A stretch of DNA of 64,000 bases from Verrucomicrobiaceae bacterium (lineage in GTDB: Bacteria > Verrucomicrobiota > Verrucomicrobiia > Verrucomicrobiales > Verrucomicrobiaceae). Where the stretch lies: contig JAEUHJ010000045.1 in assembly GCA_016795375.1 (NCBI GenBank), positions 1 to 64,000 of the forward strand, in the 5' to 3' direction. A program made the translations under genes and the position numbers. Every line of letters begins with the position of its first letter. Position 1 is the stretch's first letter. Below the pieces are notes generated by a model that did not search any database, was not told where the DNA came from, and was given only the letters and a program-made list of their open reading frames with translations. Below, piece by piece: positions 24,070 through 33,177 of the stretch.

Positions 24070-26286
24070 ATGAAAAAACTCGGCTTCATCATCTTCGGCG
24101 GCGCTATTCTGGCCGTCTCCGTCATCGGCCTGCGCGCTCAATCGCAGCTCGCGGAATTCGACGCGAAGTTCAAGGCTTTCGACAAAAACAGCGACGGCGT
24201 CATCAGCGGTGACGAGATGAACAGCGCCGGGTATCTGAAAATGCTCGATGCCGACAAGAACGGCACGCTCACTCGTGACGAGGCGTTGCAAAGCGTGCGC
24301 AAGGCTCAAAATCTGGCCGGCGGCATCTCGGAAAGCGGCGCGTTGTTCAAGCGCATGGACAGGAACAACGACGGCAGGCTCACCGAGGACGAGCTGCCGA
24401 ACAAGCGATGGTTCAACGGCCTCGACCTCGACAAAGATGGCGGCGTGAGCCAGGAAGAGGCTGCGAAGGCGCTCGCGAACCTGCGCAAACGCGGAAGCGG
24501 CAGCGATGAGACTCCCAGCGGCCCGATCAAGCCTGCGCATGAAGATCCTGCGTTCAAGGAAGCACCGTTGCGGCTCAAAGGCAGCGATCACGGTGTCGGC
24601 CGCATGGTGGATGACCTCGCACTCAAGACGCTGGACGGCAAAGACATCAAACTGAGCGCCGCCGCGGGCAAAAACGGCCTCGTGATCGCCCTGTTCAGCA
24701 CCAGTTGCCCGATCAGTCGCAAACTGGCACCGGAGATGACACGCCTGGAGCAGGATTTGCAGAAACAGGGAGTCGCGATGCTGCTGGTGAACGCTCCTCC
24801 GGGGCAAAAAAGCGATGAGATCACGAAATTCGTCACTATCCACGGCCTGAAATCGCAGGTGGCGCTCGACGGCGACGCTGTGCTGGCGCGGTCTTTGACC
24901 GCGACGACGACCACGGAGGTGTTCCTGCTCGACGCGGCACGCACACTCGCCTATCGCGGTGCGCTGAACGACCAATATGGCCTCGGTTATTCGAAGGAGC
25001 AGCCGTCTCATCATTATCTGCGCGACGCGGTGGCCGCGATGCTGCGCGGCGAGCCCGCCGCCATCACTACGACCAGTGCGCCGGGCTGCGCGCTCGACCT
25101 GCCTGCGAAAGCCGCCGTGGCGGCCACGTCAGTGACCTACCACCGTGACGTCGCCCGCATCATCCAGGCGAATTGTGTCGAATGTCATCACAGCGGCGGC
25201 GTGGCACCGTTCGCGCTCGATTCGTATGACACGGTGATCGAGCACGCGGGCATGATCCGCAAGCAGGTCGAACGCGGTGCTATGCCGCCGTGGTTCGCCG
25301 CGCCGCTGGAGGGAGTGACGCATTCGCCTTGGGGCAATGACCGCTCGCTCTCCGGACGCGACCGCGCAGATTTGCTCGCCTGGCTGGCTTCGAATCGCCC
25401 GAAAGGCGATGTGGCCGACGCGCCGAAACCACGCCAGTTCCCCGTTGAATGGAGCATCGGCAAGCCTGATGCCATCGTCGCCGCGGCGAAGCCCGTTGCA
25501 GTCAAAGCCGAAGGCACCATGCCTTACCAGCACGTCATGGTGACCACGGATTTCCCGGAGGATCGCTGGGTGCGCGGCTACGAGATTCTGCCGACGGCGC
25601 GTGAGGTCGTGCATCATGTCATTGTCACCGTCTTTGAAAAAGGCCGCAAGGTGCGCGGCGGTGGCGATGAGGGCGCGGAAGGTTACTGGGCGGCCTACGT
25701 TCCCGGAAACACGAAGCAGATCTATCCCGAGGGCTTTGCGCGGAAGCTGCCCGCCGGCGCGACCGTCAGCTTCCAGATTCATTACACGCCGAACGGCAGG
25801 GCGGTGGAGGACACGATGCGCATGGGGCTGCTGTTTGCCAAGGAGCCGCCGGAATACGTCGTCCACACCTCCTCGCTGGCCAATCATCGCCTCAGCATCC
25901 CAGCCGGAGCCGCGAATCACGTCGAAACCGCGCAGCGCAAGCTGCCTGCGGACATCAATGCCCTGGCCTGGATGGCGCACATGCATGTGCGTGGCAAGGC
26001 GTTCAAGTTCGAGGCCATAACACCTGACGGGAAGACCGAGACGCTGCTCGACATCCCGCGCTACGACTTCAACTGGCAGCTCCGCTACGACTACGCCACG
26101 CCCCGTTTCCTCCCGCGCGGCACCACCATCAAAATCACCGCCATCTACGACAACAGCAGCACCAATCCCGCGAACCCCGATCCGACCAAAACGGTCCGCT
26201 GGGGCCAGCAGACCCACGATGAAATGATGATCGGCTACCTGGAGCACTACACGCCGCTGAACGCGGAGGTGGAGGGCGGGGAGTAA
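24070..26286 (+). CDS. Exported multidomain redox protein: EF-hands, redoxin, cytochrome c, Cu-monooxygenase-like
   Basis: 738 residues. The ATG at 24070 is followed by a signal sequence (LGFIIFGGAILAVSVIGLRA). Domains in order: calcium-binding EF-hand loops (DKNSDGVISGDE near 40, DADKNGTLTRDE near 62, DRNNDGRLTEDE near 98, DLDKDGGVSQEE near 119); an AhpC/TSA-like redoxin (about 175-330) with only one cysteine at its active-site position (TSCPIS); one cytochrome c site CVECH near 376; and a C-terminal copper type II monooxygenase-like part with HH near 518 and HMH near 639, ending in THDEMMIGY. The whole acts outside the cytoplasm. This architecture occurs in the PVC group; the substrate is not known. 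The long open frame upstream of 24070 is not coding. Confidence 0.88.
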   Translation: MKKLGFIIFGGAILAVSVIGLRAQSQLAEFDAKFKAFDKNSDGVISGDEMNSAGYLKMLDADKNGTLTRDEALQSVRKAQNLAGGISESGALFKRMDRNNDGRLTEDELPNKRWFNGLDLDKDGGVSQEEAAKALANLRKRGSGSDETPSGPIKPAHEDPAFKEAPLRLKGSDHGVGRMVDDLALKTLDGKDIKLSAAAGKNGLVIALFSTSCPISRKLAPEMTRLEQDLQKQGVAMLLVNAPPGQKSDEITKFVTIHGLKSQVALDGDAVLARSLTATTTTEVFLLDAARTLAYRGALNDQYGLGYSKEQPSHHYLRDAVAAMLRGEPAAITTTSAPGCALDLPAKAAVAATSVTYHRDVARIIQANCVECHHSGGVAPFALDSYDTVIEHAGMIRKQVERGAMPPWFAAPLEGVTHSPWGNDRSLSGRDRADLLAWLASNRPKGDVADAPKPRQFPVEWSIGKPDAIVAAAKPVAVKAEGTMPYQHVMVTTDFPEDRWVRGYEILPTAREVVHHVIVTVFEKGRKVRGGGDEGAEGYWAAYVPGNTKQIYPEGFARKLPAGATVSFQIHYTPNGRAVEDTMRMGLLFAKEPPEYVVHTSSLANHRLSIPAGAANHVETAQRKLPADINALAWMAHMHVRGKAFKFEAITPDGKTETLLDIPRYDFNWQLRYDYATPRFLPRGTTIKITAIYDNSSTNPANPDPTKTVRWGQQTHDEMMIGYLEHYTPLNAEVEGGE

Positions 26287-26311
26287 GCATGCAGAAGCTT
26301 TATGCAAATCC

Positions 26312-27208
26312 TCAGCGCGTGAGCGTTTGGAGTTTTTGCTCCTCAAGCCTCAGCTTCTTCAACTCAGATTCGAGCAAGGTGAGTTCGTTGCGCACCATGC
26401 CTGCGTTTCCTTCCGCCACATCGCGGAGTGTGCGCAGGGTGAAGGTGGAGCCGCCGAGACCGGATTCACGGATGATTTTCACGTCGAGATCACGGACTTC
26501 GTCCTCAAGCTTGTTTTTGTGGGCGGTGGTGCCGGTGATTCGTGATTCCAGCTCGGCGATGCGCCTGCGGACCATGTTAAGGCGGCCTTCCTGGCCGCTG
26601 GAGGAGGTTGATTGGACGGGCTGGACTGCCAGTCCCAGCTCGACTTCCAATTGTTTCAACCGGGTGGCAATGCCGGCAGGACCGGCGTCAATGCGTTCCA
26701 GCAAGTCGGCGGGCAGTTCGGAGAGGGGCGCGGTGCCGATGCCGTCCGAGTGAACGAAGGAGCATTTGCCCTCATCGAGCTTTCTGAGCCGGACATTTTT
26801 GAAAACGCGTCCCGTGGAGAGGCGGACTTCGGGAAACTCTGTCTCCATCATGCGCGACATGGCTGTTTCCGCCTGCTTTTTGACCGCCTCGCTCAGATGG
26901 CGCAAGTCCCCCTCGATCAGCCTGCGCTTGCTCTCTGCGGCGTCGTGCTTTTTTTCAGCTTCTACAAGACGCGACTCGGCGGACTGGATCTGCTGCCGCA
27001 CTCCTTTGCTTTGTTCCAACTGGCTGGTGCGCGCGGACTGAAGCCGCTGCTGTGTCTCCAGCACCGCCCTGGCTTGCTGCAACTGGAGCTTGGACACGTC
27101 CAGTTCAGCGGCCGCCTTGTCAACCTTGTCGAAGTAGAACAACACGAAGGCTCCCAAGACAATCAGCAGCAGCACGATGATGGGAGCCCATGCCTTGTTT
27201 TCGTCCAT
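26312..27208 (-). CDS. Membrane-anchored coiled-coil protein, paralogue 1
   Basis: 298 residues. One N-terminal membrane helix (WAPIIVLLLIVLGAFVLFYF) preceded by MDENKA, then a long coiled coil (about 30-130), a small globular segment (about 130-170, with GRVFKNVRLRKLDEGKCSF and HSDGIGTAPLSELP) and a second coiled coil. It is clearly paralogous to the next gene upstream: both start NKAWAPI and share the HS-x-GIGT-x-P-x-x-x-LP segment. No enzyme motif is visible. Together with the lipoprotein gene it forms a minus-strand three-gene unit. Confidence 0.75.
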   Translation of the reverse strand: MDENKAWAPIIVLLLIVLGAFVLFYFDKVDKAAAELDVSKLQLQQARAVLETQQRLQSARTSQLEQSKGVRQQIQSAESRLVEAEKKHDAAESKRRLIEGDLRHLSEAVKKQAETAMSRMMETEFPEVRLSTGRVFKNVRLRKLDEGKCSFVHSDGIGTAPLSELPADLLERIDAGPAGIATRLKQLEVELGLAVQPVQSTSSSGQEGRLNMVRRRIAELESRITGTTAHKNKLEDEVRDLDVKIIRESGLGGSTFTLRTLRDVAEGNAGMVRNELTLLESELKKLRLEEQKLQTLTR

Positions 27209-27230
27209 GTGATATTCGTTGAGACAACAC

Positions 27231-28166
27231 CTACCTGGATTGCCTGGCGCTCAGAACATCAAGTTCCACCAGTATCTTTCGAAGTTCAGCCTCAAAGGTG
27301 AGAACTGCGGCAGCATTGGCTTGGGACTGTGCTTGGGCCTTTTGATAATCCTCCCTGAGCCTGGTCGTGGGAACGCCACGGGATTTGCTGTCGCTGATCT
27401 GGCTCGAAATTCGGGAAGCCTGGTCGTCCCAGTTGTTCTTATTCTGGCGGGAGGCGGAGATTTTTGACTGCAAGTCGGCCTGTCGGAACTTCAAGTCTTT
27501 AAATCTGACCTCATCCATGGCGGACATGCCGGAGGCTGAAGGTGCGGTGGCAGGAGCAGCCTGTGCAACCGGAGCGGCGTTTTTTGGCTTTTCTGCGAGG
27601 CTTTCCTGGAACTGTTCAAACTGCCGGACCAGCGAGTTGTCCCCAAGATCAAAGCGGGCGATGAGATCTTTCGGCAGGTCGTCGAAGGGGATGGTGCCGA
27701 TGCCTTCGGAGTGGATGATGGAGATGGACTTTTCCTCCACCTTGCGAATCACGGCATTTTTCAGACTTTTGCCGCTTTGCAAGGTGATGTCTCCGAGCTT
27801 CGCGCCTGAGGCAGCCTGCCAGATTTTCTGGCGGATGGAAGGCATGGCTCCGATCCAGTATTTAAGGTCTCCTTCGACGGAACGTTGTTTCTTGTCCGCG
27901 TCAGCCTGGGTCTGCTCCAGCGTTTTCTGGCGGGTCTCGGCGACCTGGATTTTTTGCAGCATGGCATTGTGGTCGGCGGCAAGTTTTTTGCGCGACTCCA
28001 GCATCTCATGGCGCACGCGGAGGCTTTCATGGGCCTGCTCGGTGATGAGCTTGGCGTTTTGGAAGTCAGCGTTCGCCTTGTCCACTTTTTCCAGGTAATA
28101 GAAGGCGAACACGCCCGACATGATGAAGAGGAGGACAAGGATGGGAGCCCAGGCTTTGTTTTCCAT
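27231..28166 (-). CDS. Membrane-anchored coiled-coil protein, paralogue 2
   Basis: 311 residues, same layout as its neighbour: membrane helix at about 8-25 (PILVLLFIMSGVFAFYYL), coiled coil at about 28-105, globular segment at about 115-165 (GKSLKNAVIRKVEEKSISI and HSEGIGTIPFDDLPKDL), a Pro/Ala linker and a final coiled coil. The globular segment resembles short beta-barrel-like domains common in Verrucomicrobia membrane proteins. The spacing to the next gene is 22 bp. It probably forms hetero-oligomers with paralogue 1; that is inference. Confidence 0.75.
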   Translation of the reverse strand: MENKAWAPILVLLFIMSGVFAFYYLEKVDKANADFQNAKLITEQAHESLRVRHEMLESRKKLAADHNAMLQKIQVAETRQKTLEQTQADADKKQRSVEGDLKYWIGAMPSIRQKIWQAASGAKLGDITLQSGKSLKNAVIRKVEEKSISIIHSEGIGTIPFDDLPKDLIARFDLGDNSLVRQFEQFQESLAEKPKNAAPVAQAAPATAPSASGMSAMDEVRFKDLKFRQADLQSKISASRQNKNNWDDQASRISSQISDSKSRGVPTTRLREDYQKAQAQSQANAAAVLTFEAELRKILVELDVLSARQSR

Positions 28167-28186
28167 GAGAAATATCGTGTGGGGGA

Positions 28187-28525
28187 TTAGAGGTTGTTTT
28201 TCTCCCGGAATGCCTCGGCCTGCTTTTTGAGGGGAAGGAACCGCGCCTCAATATCCTCCCACTTCTTCATTTTAGCGGATGCCTCGGCCTCGACGGAGGC
28301 GGTTTTCTTCTCCACCTCCTCCAGTCTGCGCTGCAGGGCGACCAGGTTGAAGGCGTCGGGCATGGTCTGGATGGTCCGGTCCAACTCCGCGATCTGCGCC
28401 TGCACCGCCTCACGCTCGGCGTCGAGCTTCTCCCGCTCCTGCCTGAGGATGTTGTGCTTGTTGCATCCCGGGAGGGAGAAGGAGAGAAGCGAAAGCAGCA
28501 GCAGGAGGATGGATGAATGCTTCAT
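28187..28525 (-). CDS. Small coiled-coil lipoprotein
   Basis: 112 residues from the ATG at 28525 (ATG 28537 is also in frame). Lipoprotein signal MKHSSILLLLLSLLSFSLPGC with lipobox cysteine at 21. The mature protein is one long charged coiled coil (about 30-112). It heads the unit with the two coiled-coil membrane proteins and is transcribed divergently from the ParA-like gene. The function is unknown; the architecture suggests an envelope scaffold or spacer. Confidence 0.72.
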   Translation of the reverse strand: MKHSSILLLLLSLLSFSLPGCNKHNILRQEREKLDAEREAVQAQIAELDRTIQTMPDAFNLVALQRRLEEVEKKTASVEAEASAKMKKWEDIEARFLPLKKQAEAFREKNNL

Positions 28526-28575
28526 TCTTGAATTCATGCGGTTTTTTTATGGGGGGCAGTAAAAAAATCGGGGTC

Positions 28576-28604
28576 TTCTAACTGCGCATGCCGTACCTCG
28601 TCAA
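28576..28604 (-). promoter_or_regulatory. Candidate promoter for the coiled-coil unit
   Basis: On the minus strand TTGACG (28599-28604) and TTAGAA (28576-28581) are spaced by 17 bp, 50 bp upstream of the lipoprotein start. The rest of the 139-bp divergent gap must hold the promoter for the ParA-like gene. Confidence 0.35.
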
Positions 28605-28664
28605 GAATCTTTGCTGTCTGAGCAACCTTCTTGCCAATCCATAAACTCACCCTAGCATCGTCGC

Positions 28665-29474
28665 GTGATCGCGATTGCAACGGCCAGTCAAAAAGGAGGC
28701 GTGGGGAAAACCACGTTGTGCATCAATCTTGCCTACTCGCTGGCGCGGCGTGGCTGGCGGGTGCTGCTGGTGGACACCGATCCGCAAGGCGGCGTCGGCC
28801 TGTCGCTGGCGAAGAGTGCGAAGGCGCGGGAGGGTTTTCATGAGTTCCTCGTGCGTGGCGGTGATTTGAACAAAATCGTGGTGCCGACGCGGCTGCCGGA
28901 GCTGGAGATCATCCCCGCCGGGCAGTATGACACCTGCGCGCGGCAGGGCTGGCCGGTGCATGAGGTGCCCGCGCGGCTGGCGGACCTGCTGCGCGGCGCG
29001 GAGCTGCACGGGGTGGACATCGTGCTGATGGACACGGCGGCAGGACTGAGCAGCACGACGGAGGCGGTGGTGAAGGCATGTGATTTCGTGGTGCTGCCGC
29101 AGCAGGCGGAGCCGCTGGCGATCCGCAGCGTGCCGCATCTGCTGGAGACGCTGGCGCGTTTCCGCGCGGAGGGCGCGGGGGTGCGTGTGGCGGGGATTTT
29201 GCTGACGATGGTGATGCGCGAGCAGGAGATGAGCCTGAAGGTGGCGCGCGAGCTGCGGGAGATGCTGCCGGTGAATTTGATGTTCCCGCAGAGCATTCCG
29301 AGGCTCGCGTCGTTTTTGGAGGCGAGCGCCCTCGGCGTGCCGGTGGCGCTGACGAAACGCAATCCGCCGCCGGAGGCGTTGATTTTCGACCAGATCGCCG
29401 CGGAGCTGGAGCAGCGCACGGGATTGATGAAGGAACGGGAAAAGGAGCACGGCCATGCAAGTCTCCTGGATTGA
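28665..29474 (+). CDS. ParA/MinD-family ATPase (chromosomal)
   Basis: 269 residues, GTG start. Deviant Walker A SQKGGVGKTTLC at 8-19, Walker B-type DIVLMDTAAGLSS near 115-127. The length and motifs fit the ParA/Soj/MinD superfamily, which positions DNA or protein cargoes using ATP-dependent surface gradients. No ParB gene or parS-like repeat is next to it. Its 3' end overlaps the roadblock-like gene by 20 bp, so its partner may be that protein. Alternatives are roles in polar organisation or secretion-system positioning. Confidence 0.88.
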   Translation: MIAIATASQKGGVGKTTLCINLAYSLARRGWRVLLVDTDPQGGVGLSLAKSAKAREGFHEFLVRGGDLNKIVVPTRLPELEIIPAGQYDTCARQGWPVHEVPARLADLLRGAELHGVDIVLMDTAAGLSSTTEAVVKACDFVVLPQQAEPLAIRSVPHLLETLARFRAEGAGVRVAGILLTMVMREQEMSLKVARELREMLPVNLMFPQSIPRLASFLEASALGVPVALTKRNPPPEALIFDQIAAELEQRTGLMKEREKEHGHASLLD

Positions 29475-30408
29475 TGCTGACAGGCTCCGGGAGCTCGTGG
29501 CGCAGATCGCTCCGCAGGATGAGCGCGCAGCCGCCACGCCTTCATTGACGGAGATCGAGACGGCGCCGGGTGGTGGTGCCGCATGGGAGCCTGCGACTGG
29601 TTTTGCGCAGGTGATGGATGAGCCGGACGAAAGTGCGGAGCGAAGCGCGGCTGAAACGCCCTGGCTGCCGGAGACATGCGCAGAGCAGATCGTCGTGACA
29701 GAGATCGCGGCTGAAACGCCTGCAACTGCTGACATTTCTGACGGGGAGGAACATGATTCCCACGGCCATGTGCTGCACAATCCCGCCGCGGCGTTGCCCC
29801 TGAGCCGCATTCGTGACAAGCTGCGCGCGATCCGCCAGAGCGCGGTGGAGTCGGGCATTCTCACGCGTCCTGCCGAGCCGCCGCCGAGTACGGAGATGAC
29901 TGTGGAAGCCGCCGGAGCGTCATTGAATGACGGAGACTGCCGCCCGGAGGTGGAGCGCGCTTCTCAGGCGACGGAAGCGAATGCCGGGAACATGGCCGTG
30001 CAACAGAGCGTGCCATCCTTTGAAATTCCCCGCGGGTCACGGGATGAGCGCCTGTCGGCCTTTGCAGACTGGGCGAGGCAGGTGCTGCGGGAGGACGGCG
30101 GTCATGTGCTGGTGATGAGTGATGACGGGGAGGTGCTCTGGGGCGGCGAGGCGAAGGCTGGCCTGGTGCTTTCCACGATGATGGCGTGGGGAGCCGCGAT
30201 GCGCGCCGGTGCCGCCGTCGCTTGCGCGCCGCCGCCGGTCATGCGGCAGCCGCTGGCGTCCGGGCATGTGCTCACGGTCATCCCGTGCGAGACGGGCGCC
30301 GGAGTGGTGCATGCCGCCGTGGCGGCTCCTGAAGGACTGGCGGATGATGTGGCGCTGGTGCTGCGCGGCGCCTTGTGCGCGGCGATGGCGGCGGAACAGC
30401 GCTGGTGA
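29455..30408 (+). CDS. Protein with C-terminal roadblock/LC7-like domain
   Basis: 317 residues, overlapping the ParA gene by 20 bp. Residues 1-190 are acidic and low-complexity, with one short predicted helix (LPLSRIRDKLRAIRQSAVES). Residues 195-317 look like a roadblock/LC7 fold: a helix, then HVLVMSDDGEVLWGG, a hydrophobic helix (LVLSTMMAWGAAMRAGA), HVLTVIPCE and VVHAAVAAPEG. Roadblock domains usually regulate small GTPases (MglB) or scaffold complexes. The domain call is by pattern only and needs structural prediction. Coupling to a ParA ATPase suggests it regulates or localises that ATPase. Confidence 0.6.
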   Translation: MQVSWIDADRLRELVAQIAPQDERAAATPSLTEIETAPGGGAAWEPATGFAQVMDEPDESAERSAAETPWLPETCAEQIVVTEIAAETPATADISDGEEHDSHGHVLHNPAAALPLSRIRDKLRAIRQSAVESGILTRPAEPPPSTEMTVEAAGASLNDGDCRPEVERASQATEANAGNMAVQQSVPSFEIPRGSRDERLSAFADWARQVLREDGGHVLVMSDDGEVLWGGEAKAGLVLSTMMAWGAAMRAGAAVACAPPPVMRQPLASGHVLTVIPCETGAGVVHAAVAAPEGLADDVALVLRGALCAAMAAEQRW

Positions 30409-33030
30409 TCACCGTTTGAGGAGCGCCAGCTCGCTGATGCCCCAGAGGCTGCCGCCGGAGCCAGTCTGGGTGATGCGGACGAAGCGGCCTTTCTGCGGCG
30501 CTTTGAAAGTGATCACCGAGAGGGCGCTGCCGCTGCCTTCGGCGGCAGTGGTCCACCGGGCACCGTCGGCTGACACCTCGATCTTGTATTTGCGCGCGTA
30601 GTCCTGGTAGTTGGACAGGGTGTCCAGCACGACGGCCGCGATGTTCTCATCCGCAGGCAGCTCGACGGTGAACCACTCGCCGCCTTTAATGGCCGCCCCG
30701 CTGGTCCAGCGGGAGGTGGTGTTGCCATCGACAGCCTTCGCGCAGTCCTGCTGCTTGTGGCTGGCGCTGAGTTTCCACGCGCCGCGCGGTTCGATCCAGG
30801 CCAGGCTGGTTTTGACACGTTCCTTGAGCGGGAGCGGAGGCGCGGGCAGGAAGTAGTAATCCCGCCAGCGTCCTTCGATGAGCTGGAGCTGGTCCGTCTT
30901 CAACGGGGCGGCGTAGATGATGCATTCCGCGAGGAAGCCGCTGAACTGGTCGGGCGCGCCTGCTTTCACGCGGCCGAATTGAAGGTTGTCGAGAGGCTTG
31001 GAGGGCGCCGCGGCCTTCGCGCCCGCCGCGGAGATGAAGGCCCTGCCGTCTGTGTCGCGTACGCGCAGTTCCAGCGCGCCGCTGGCGGCGTTCCAGGTGA
31101 GCATGACCACGCAGGCGGCGCTGCCATTGACGCCGGTGGAGGCGAGGCTGGAACTGGCTTTGCCGCTTTTGATCTCGGCAACGACATTCTTCTTCCCGTC
31201 CACGCGCAGCGAGACGCTGGCCCCCTCCTCGTTGGAGAGGGTGAGCAGCCGTGTCGGCAATCGCGCGGCCTCGGGCTGGAAAACGGTGATGAGGGTGAGT
31301 CCCTTTTCGCCGCCCGGCACGACGTCGGCGCCAAATGGCATGTTCTGCAGTTCCTTGCCGGCAGGGGCGAGTTCCAGCGCGCAGGGCTTGCCGTTGCGCG
31401 GCCGGAAGTCCAGCACCGCCCGTCCGCTTCTAGGGCCGACTCCGCTGGCGTTGGTGGGCCAGTTCACGCTTTTCGGAGCATTTTCCGCGCTCGCGGCGCG
31501 CAGGATGTTGTCGCCCCCGCGCTCGGAGAGGTCATGCCATTCGAGCACGGCCTCGTTCACGCCGGCTGGAGCCGGTTTGCCGTCCGCGCCTTTGCGCCCG
31601 CTCAAGACGCCGGTGTTTCCGACATGAAACAGGACGATGCCGCGGTCCGCCGGCGGATAGGTGCGGTCTTGCGGCAGTTGGAAGCTGACTTTCGGCGGAT
31701 CGGTTGAGATGCCGACGGCGGAAAGCACGGCGGAGGCACCTCCCTGGCCGCGGGCGTCATCGGACGGCTTGCCGCCAAGGAAAAAGCATCCGCCGGTGAT
31801 CAAAAGCACAACGCCGCCTCCGATCACAGCCAGCTTTTTGACCGGCAGGCCGCCCGATTTGGCTGATGTTGGCGCGGAGGCTGGTTGAATGACGGAGGAG
31901 GAGCTTCGCGGCTGGGTCGTCGTGCGTCCTGTGCCGGGTCTGCGCGGAGCGGGGGCCAGCGGGGTGGTGATCGCGGCTATTTCGATGACTGGCTGCGCCT
32001 CCGGGATGATTTCCACCGGCACGGCCACAGCCTCGACCTCGGCCACTGGCACCGCGCCTGTGCCGGGATGATGCGCTGGCGGAAAATAGCCCGTCAGGGG
32101 CACCGTGCCTGTTCCAGGCGGCGCATACCCCGGCTGTGCGGGCGGCATGTAAACCGGCGGCGGTGCGTACATGCCCATCCACGGTCCATAAGGCACCATG
32201 GCCGGCATTTTTTCCCACGCGCGGAATTCCTCGATGGCCTGCTGGGCATTGGCGGGCCGGTCGTCCGGCTTCTGCGCCATGAGGCGTGCGCACCATGCCC
32301 CCAGCCACTGCGGCACATGGGGCGCGATGACATGCAAAGGCGTGAGCTCATGGTCGATGTGCTTGTCGATGACATCCGACATGGATTCGCCGTCGAATGC
32401 CTTCCTTCCTGACAGCGCCTCGTAAAACACGCAGCCCAGCGAGTAGAGGTCCGTGCGTTCGTCCACCGGCTCGCGGGTGAGCTGCTCGGGGGCCATGTAA
32501 TAAATGGAACCCATCACCGTGCCTTCCTGGTCCTCCGTCTGCTTGCGCGCGCGCAAACCGGCGCGTGCCAGGCCGAAGTCGATGATCTTTGCCTGCATGC
32601 GGCCGCCGGGCAGGCGCTCCACCTTGATGTTCTCCGGTTTGATGTCGCGGTGCAGGATGTGGTGCTGGTGCGCGGCCAGCAGGCCTTCGAGCGTCTGCGA
32701 GGCCAGCTCCTTGAAGTCGTCGTAGGGCAGGGGGCCGCGGGCGACGACGTCCGCCAGATCCTCGCCTTGCAGCAGCTCCATGACCATGAACAGCCCCTCG
32801 TCATCGCTCGCCACGTCGAAAATGGTCACGATGTTCGGATTGCGCATGGAGGCCAGCGCGTCGGCCTCGCGGCGCAGCTCGGAGGCGATGTCCTTGTCAG
32901 CGCTGGCCTCGTTGGCGCTCAGCAGCCTCTTCACGGCCACCCAGCGTTTGAGCTGGCTGTCATAAGCACGGAAAACGGCTCCGACGCCGCCCGCGCCGAG
33001 TTTTTCATAGATTTTGTATCGCTCTGCCAT
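30409..33030 (-). CDS. Membrane Ser/Thr protein kinase with LamG-like and F5/8-type C domains outside
   Basis: 873 residues. N-terminal Hanks-type kinase (about 1-270): glycine loop GAGGVGAVF at 12-20, VAVKRL lysine near 34, catalytic HRDIKPEN near 127-134 and DFGLA near 151-155. A Pro-rich linker carries the chain to one membrane helix (LAVIGGGVVLLITGGCFFLGG, about 400-420). The exterior part has a LamG-like region (about 470-710) and a C-terminal discoidin (F5/8 type C) domain (about 735-873: NTTSRWTSGA, then NYQDYARKYKIEVSADG). This suggests sensing of polysaccharide. It converges with the roadblock gene with no space; the phosphatase gene starts divergently 148 bp away. Confidence 0.92.
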   Translation of the reverse strand: MAERYKIYEKLGAGGVGAVFRAYDSQLKRWVAVKRLLSANEASADKDIASELRREADALASMRNPNIVTIFDVASDDEGLFMVMELLQGEDLADVVARGPLPYDDFKELASQTLEGLLAAHQHHILHRDIKPENIKVERLPGGRMQAKIIDFGLARAGLRARKQTEDQEGTVMGSIYYMAPEQLTREPVDERTDLYSLGCVFYEALSGRKAFDGESMSDVIDKHIDHELTPLHVIAPHVPQWLGAWCARLMAQKPDDRPANAQQAIEEFRAWEKMPAMVPYGPWMGMYAPPPVYMPPAQPGYAPPGTGTVPLTGYFPPAHHPGTGAVPVAEVEAVAVPVEIIPEAQPVIEIAAITTPLAPAPRRPGTGRTTTQPRSSSSVIQPASAPTSAKSGGLPVKKLAVIGGGVVLLITGGCFFLGGKPSDDARGQGGASAVLSAVGISTDPPKVSFQLPQDRTYPPADRGIVLFHVGNTGVLSGRKGADGKPAPAGVNEAVLEWHDLSERGGDNILRAASAENAPKSVNWPTNASGVGPRSGRAVLDFRPRNGKPCALELAPAGKELQNMPFGADVVPGGEKGLTLITVFQPEAARLPTRLLTLSNEEGASVSLRVDGKKNVVAEIKSGKASSSLASTGVNGSAACVVMLTWNAASGALELRVRDTDGRAFISAAGAKAAAPSKPLDNLQFGRVKAGAPDQFSGFLAECIIYAAPLKTDQLQLIEGRWRDYYFLPAPPLPLKERVKTSLAWIEPRGAWKLSASHKQQDCAKAVDGNTTSRWTSGAAIKGGEWFTVELPADENIAAVVLDTLSNYQDYARKYKIEVSADGARWTTAAEGSGSALSVITFKAPQKGRFVRITQTGSGGSLWGISELALLKR

Positions 33031-33140
33031 CCCTGTTCGAATGCTTGAAGATCAAGCCCGGAGCAAAACCCATGAGCCAGTGGTTTGGCAAGCGCGATGT
33101 TCCATGAAAACATCTTTCCCGCGTTGATGCGGCTCATGCT

Positions 33141-33169
33141 TTGACAAGACCGCCTGTCCCGCCACACTG
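33141..33169 (+). promoter_or_regulatory. Weak candidate promoter before the phosphatase gene
   Basis: TTGACA at 33141-33146 lies 31 bp upstream of the TTG start. The -10 region is poor (ACACTG at a 17-bp spacing). The position relative to the gene resembles the TTGACA before gcvT. Confidence 0.25.
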
Positions 33170-33177
33170 CGCGCCCC

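Noticed and set aside
28620-28675. Leaderless promoter for the ParA-like gene (TTGCCA and TAGCAT spaced by 16 bp)
   Set aside because: The -10 match is weak and the inferred start would coincide with the GTG; too speculative to list as a feature.
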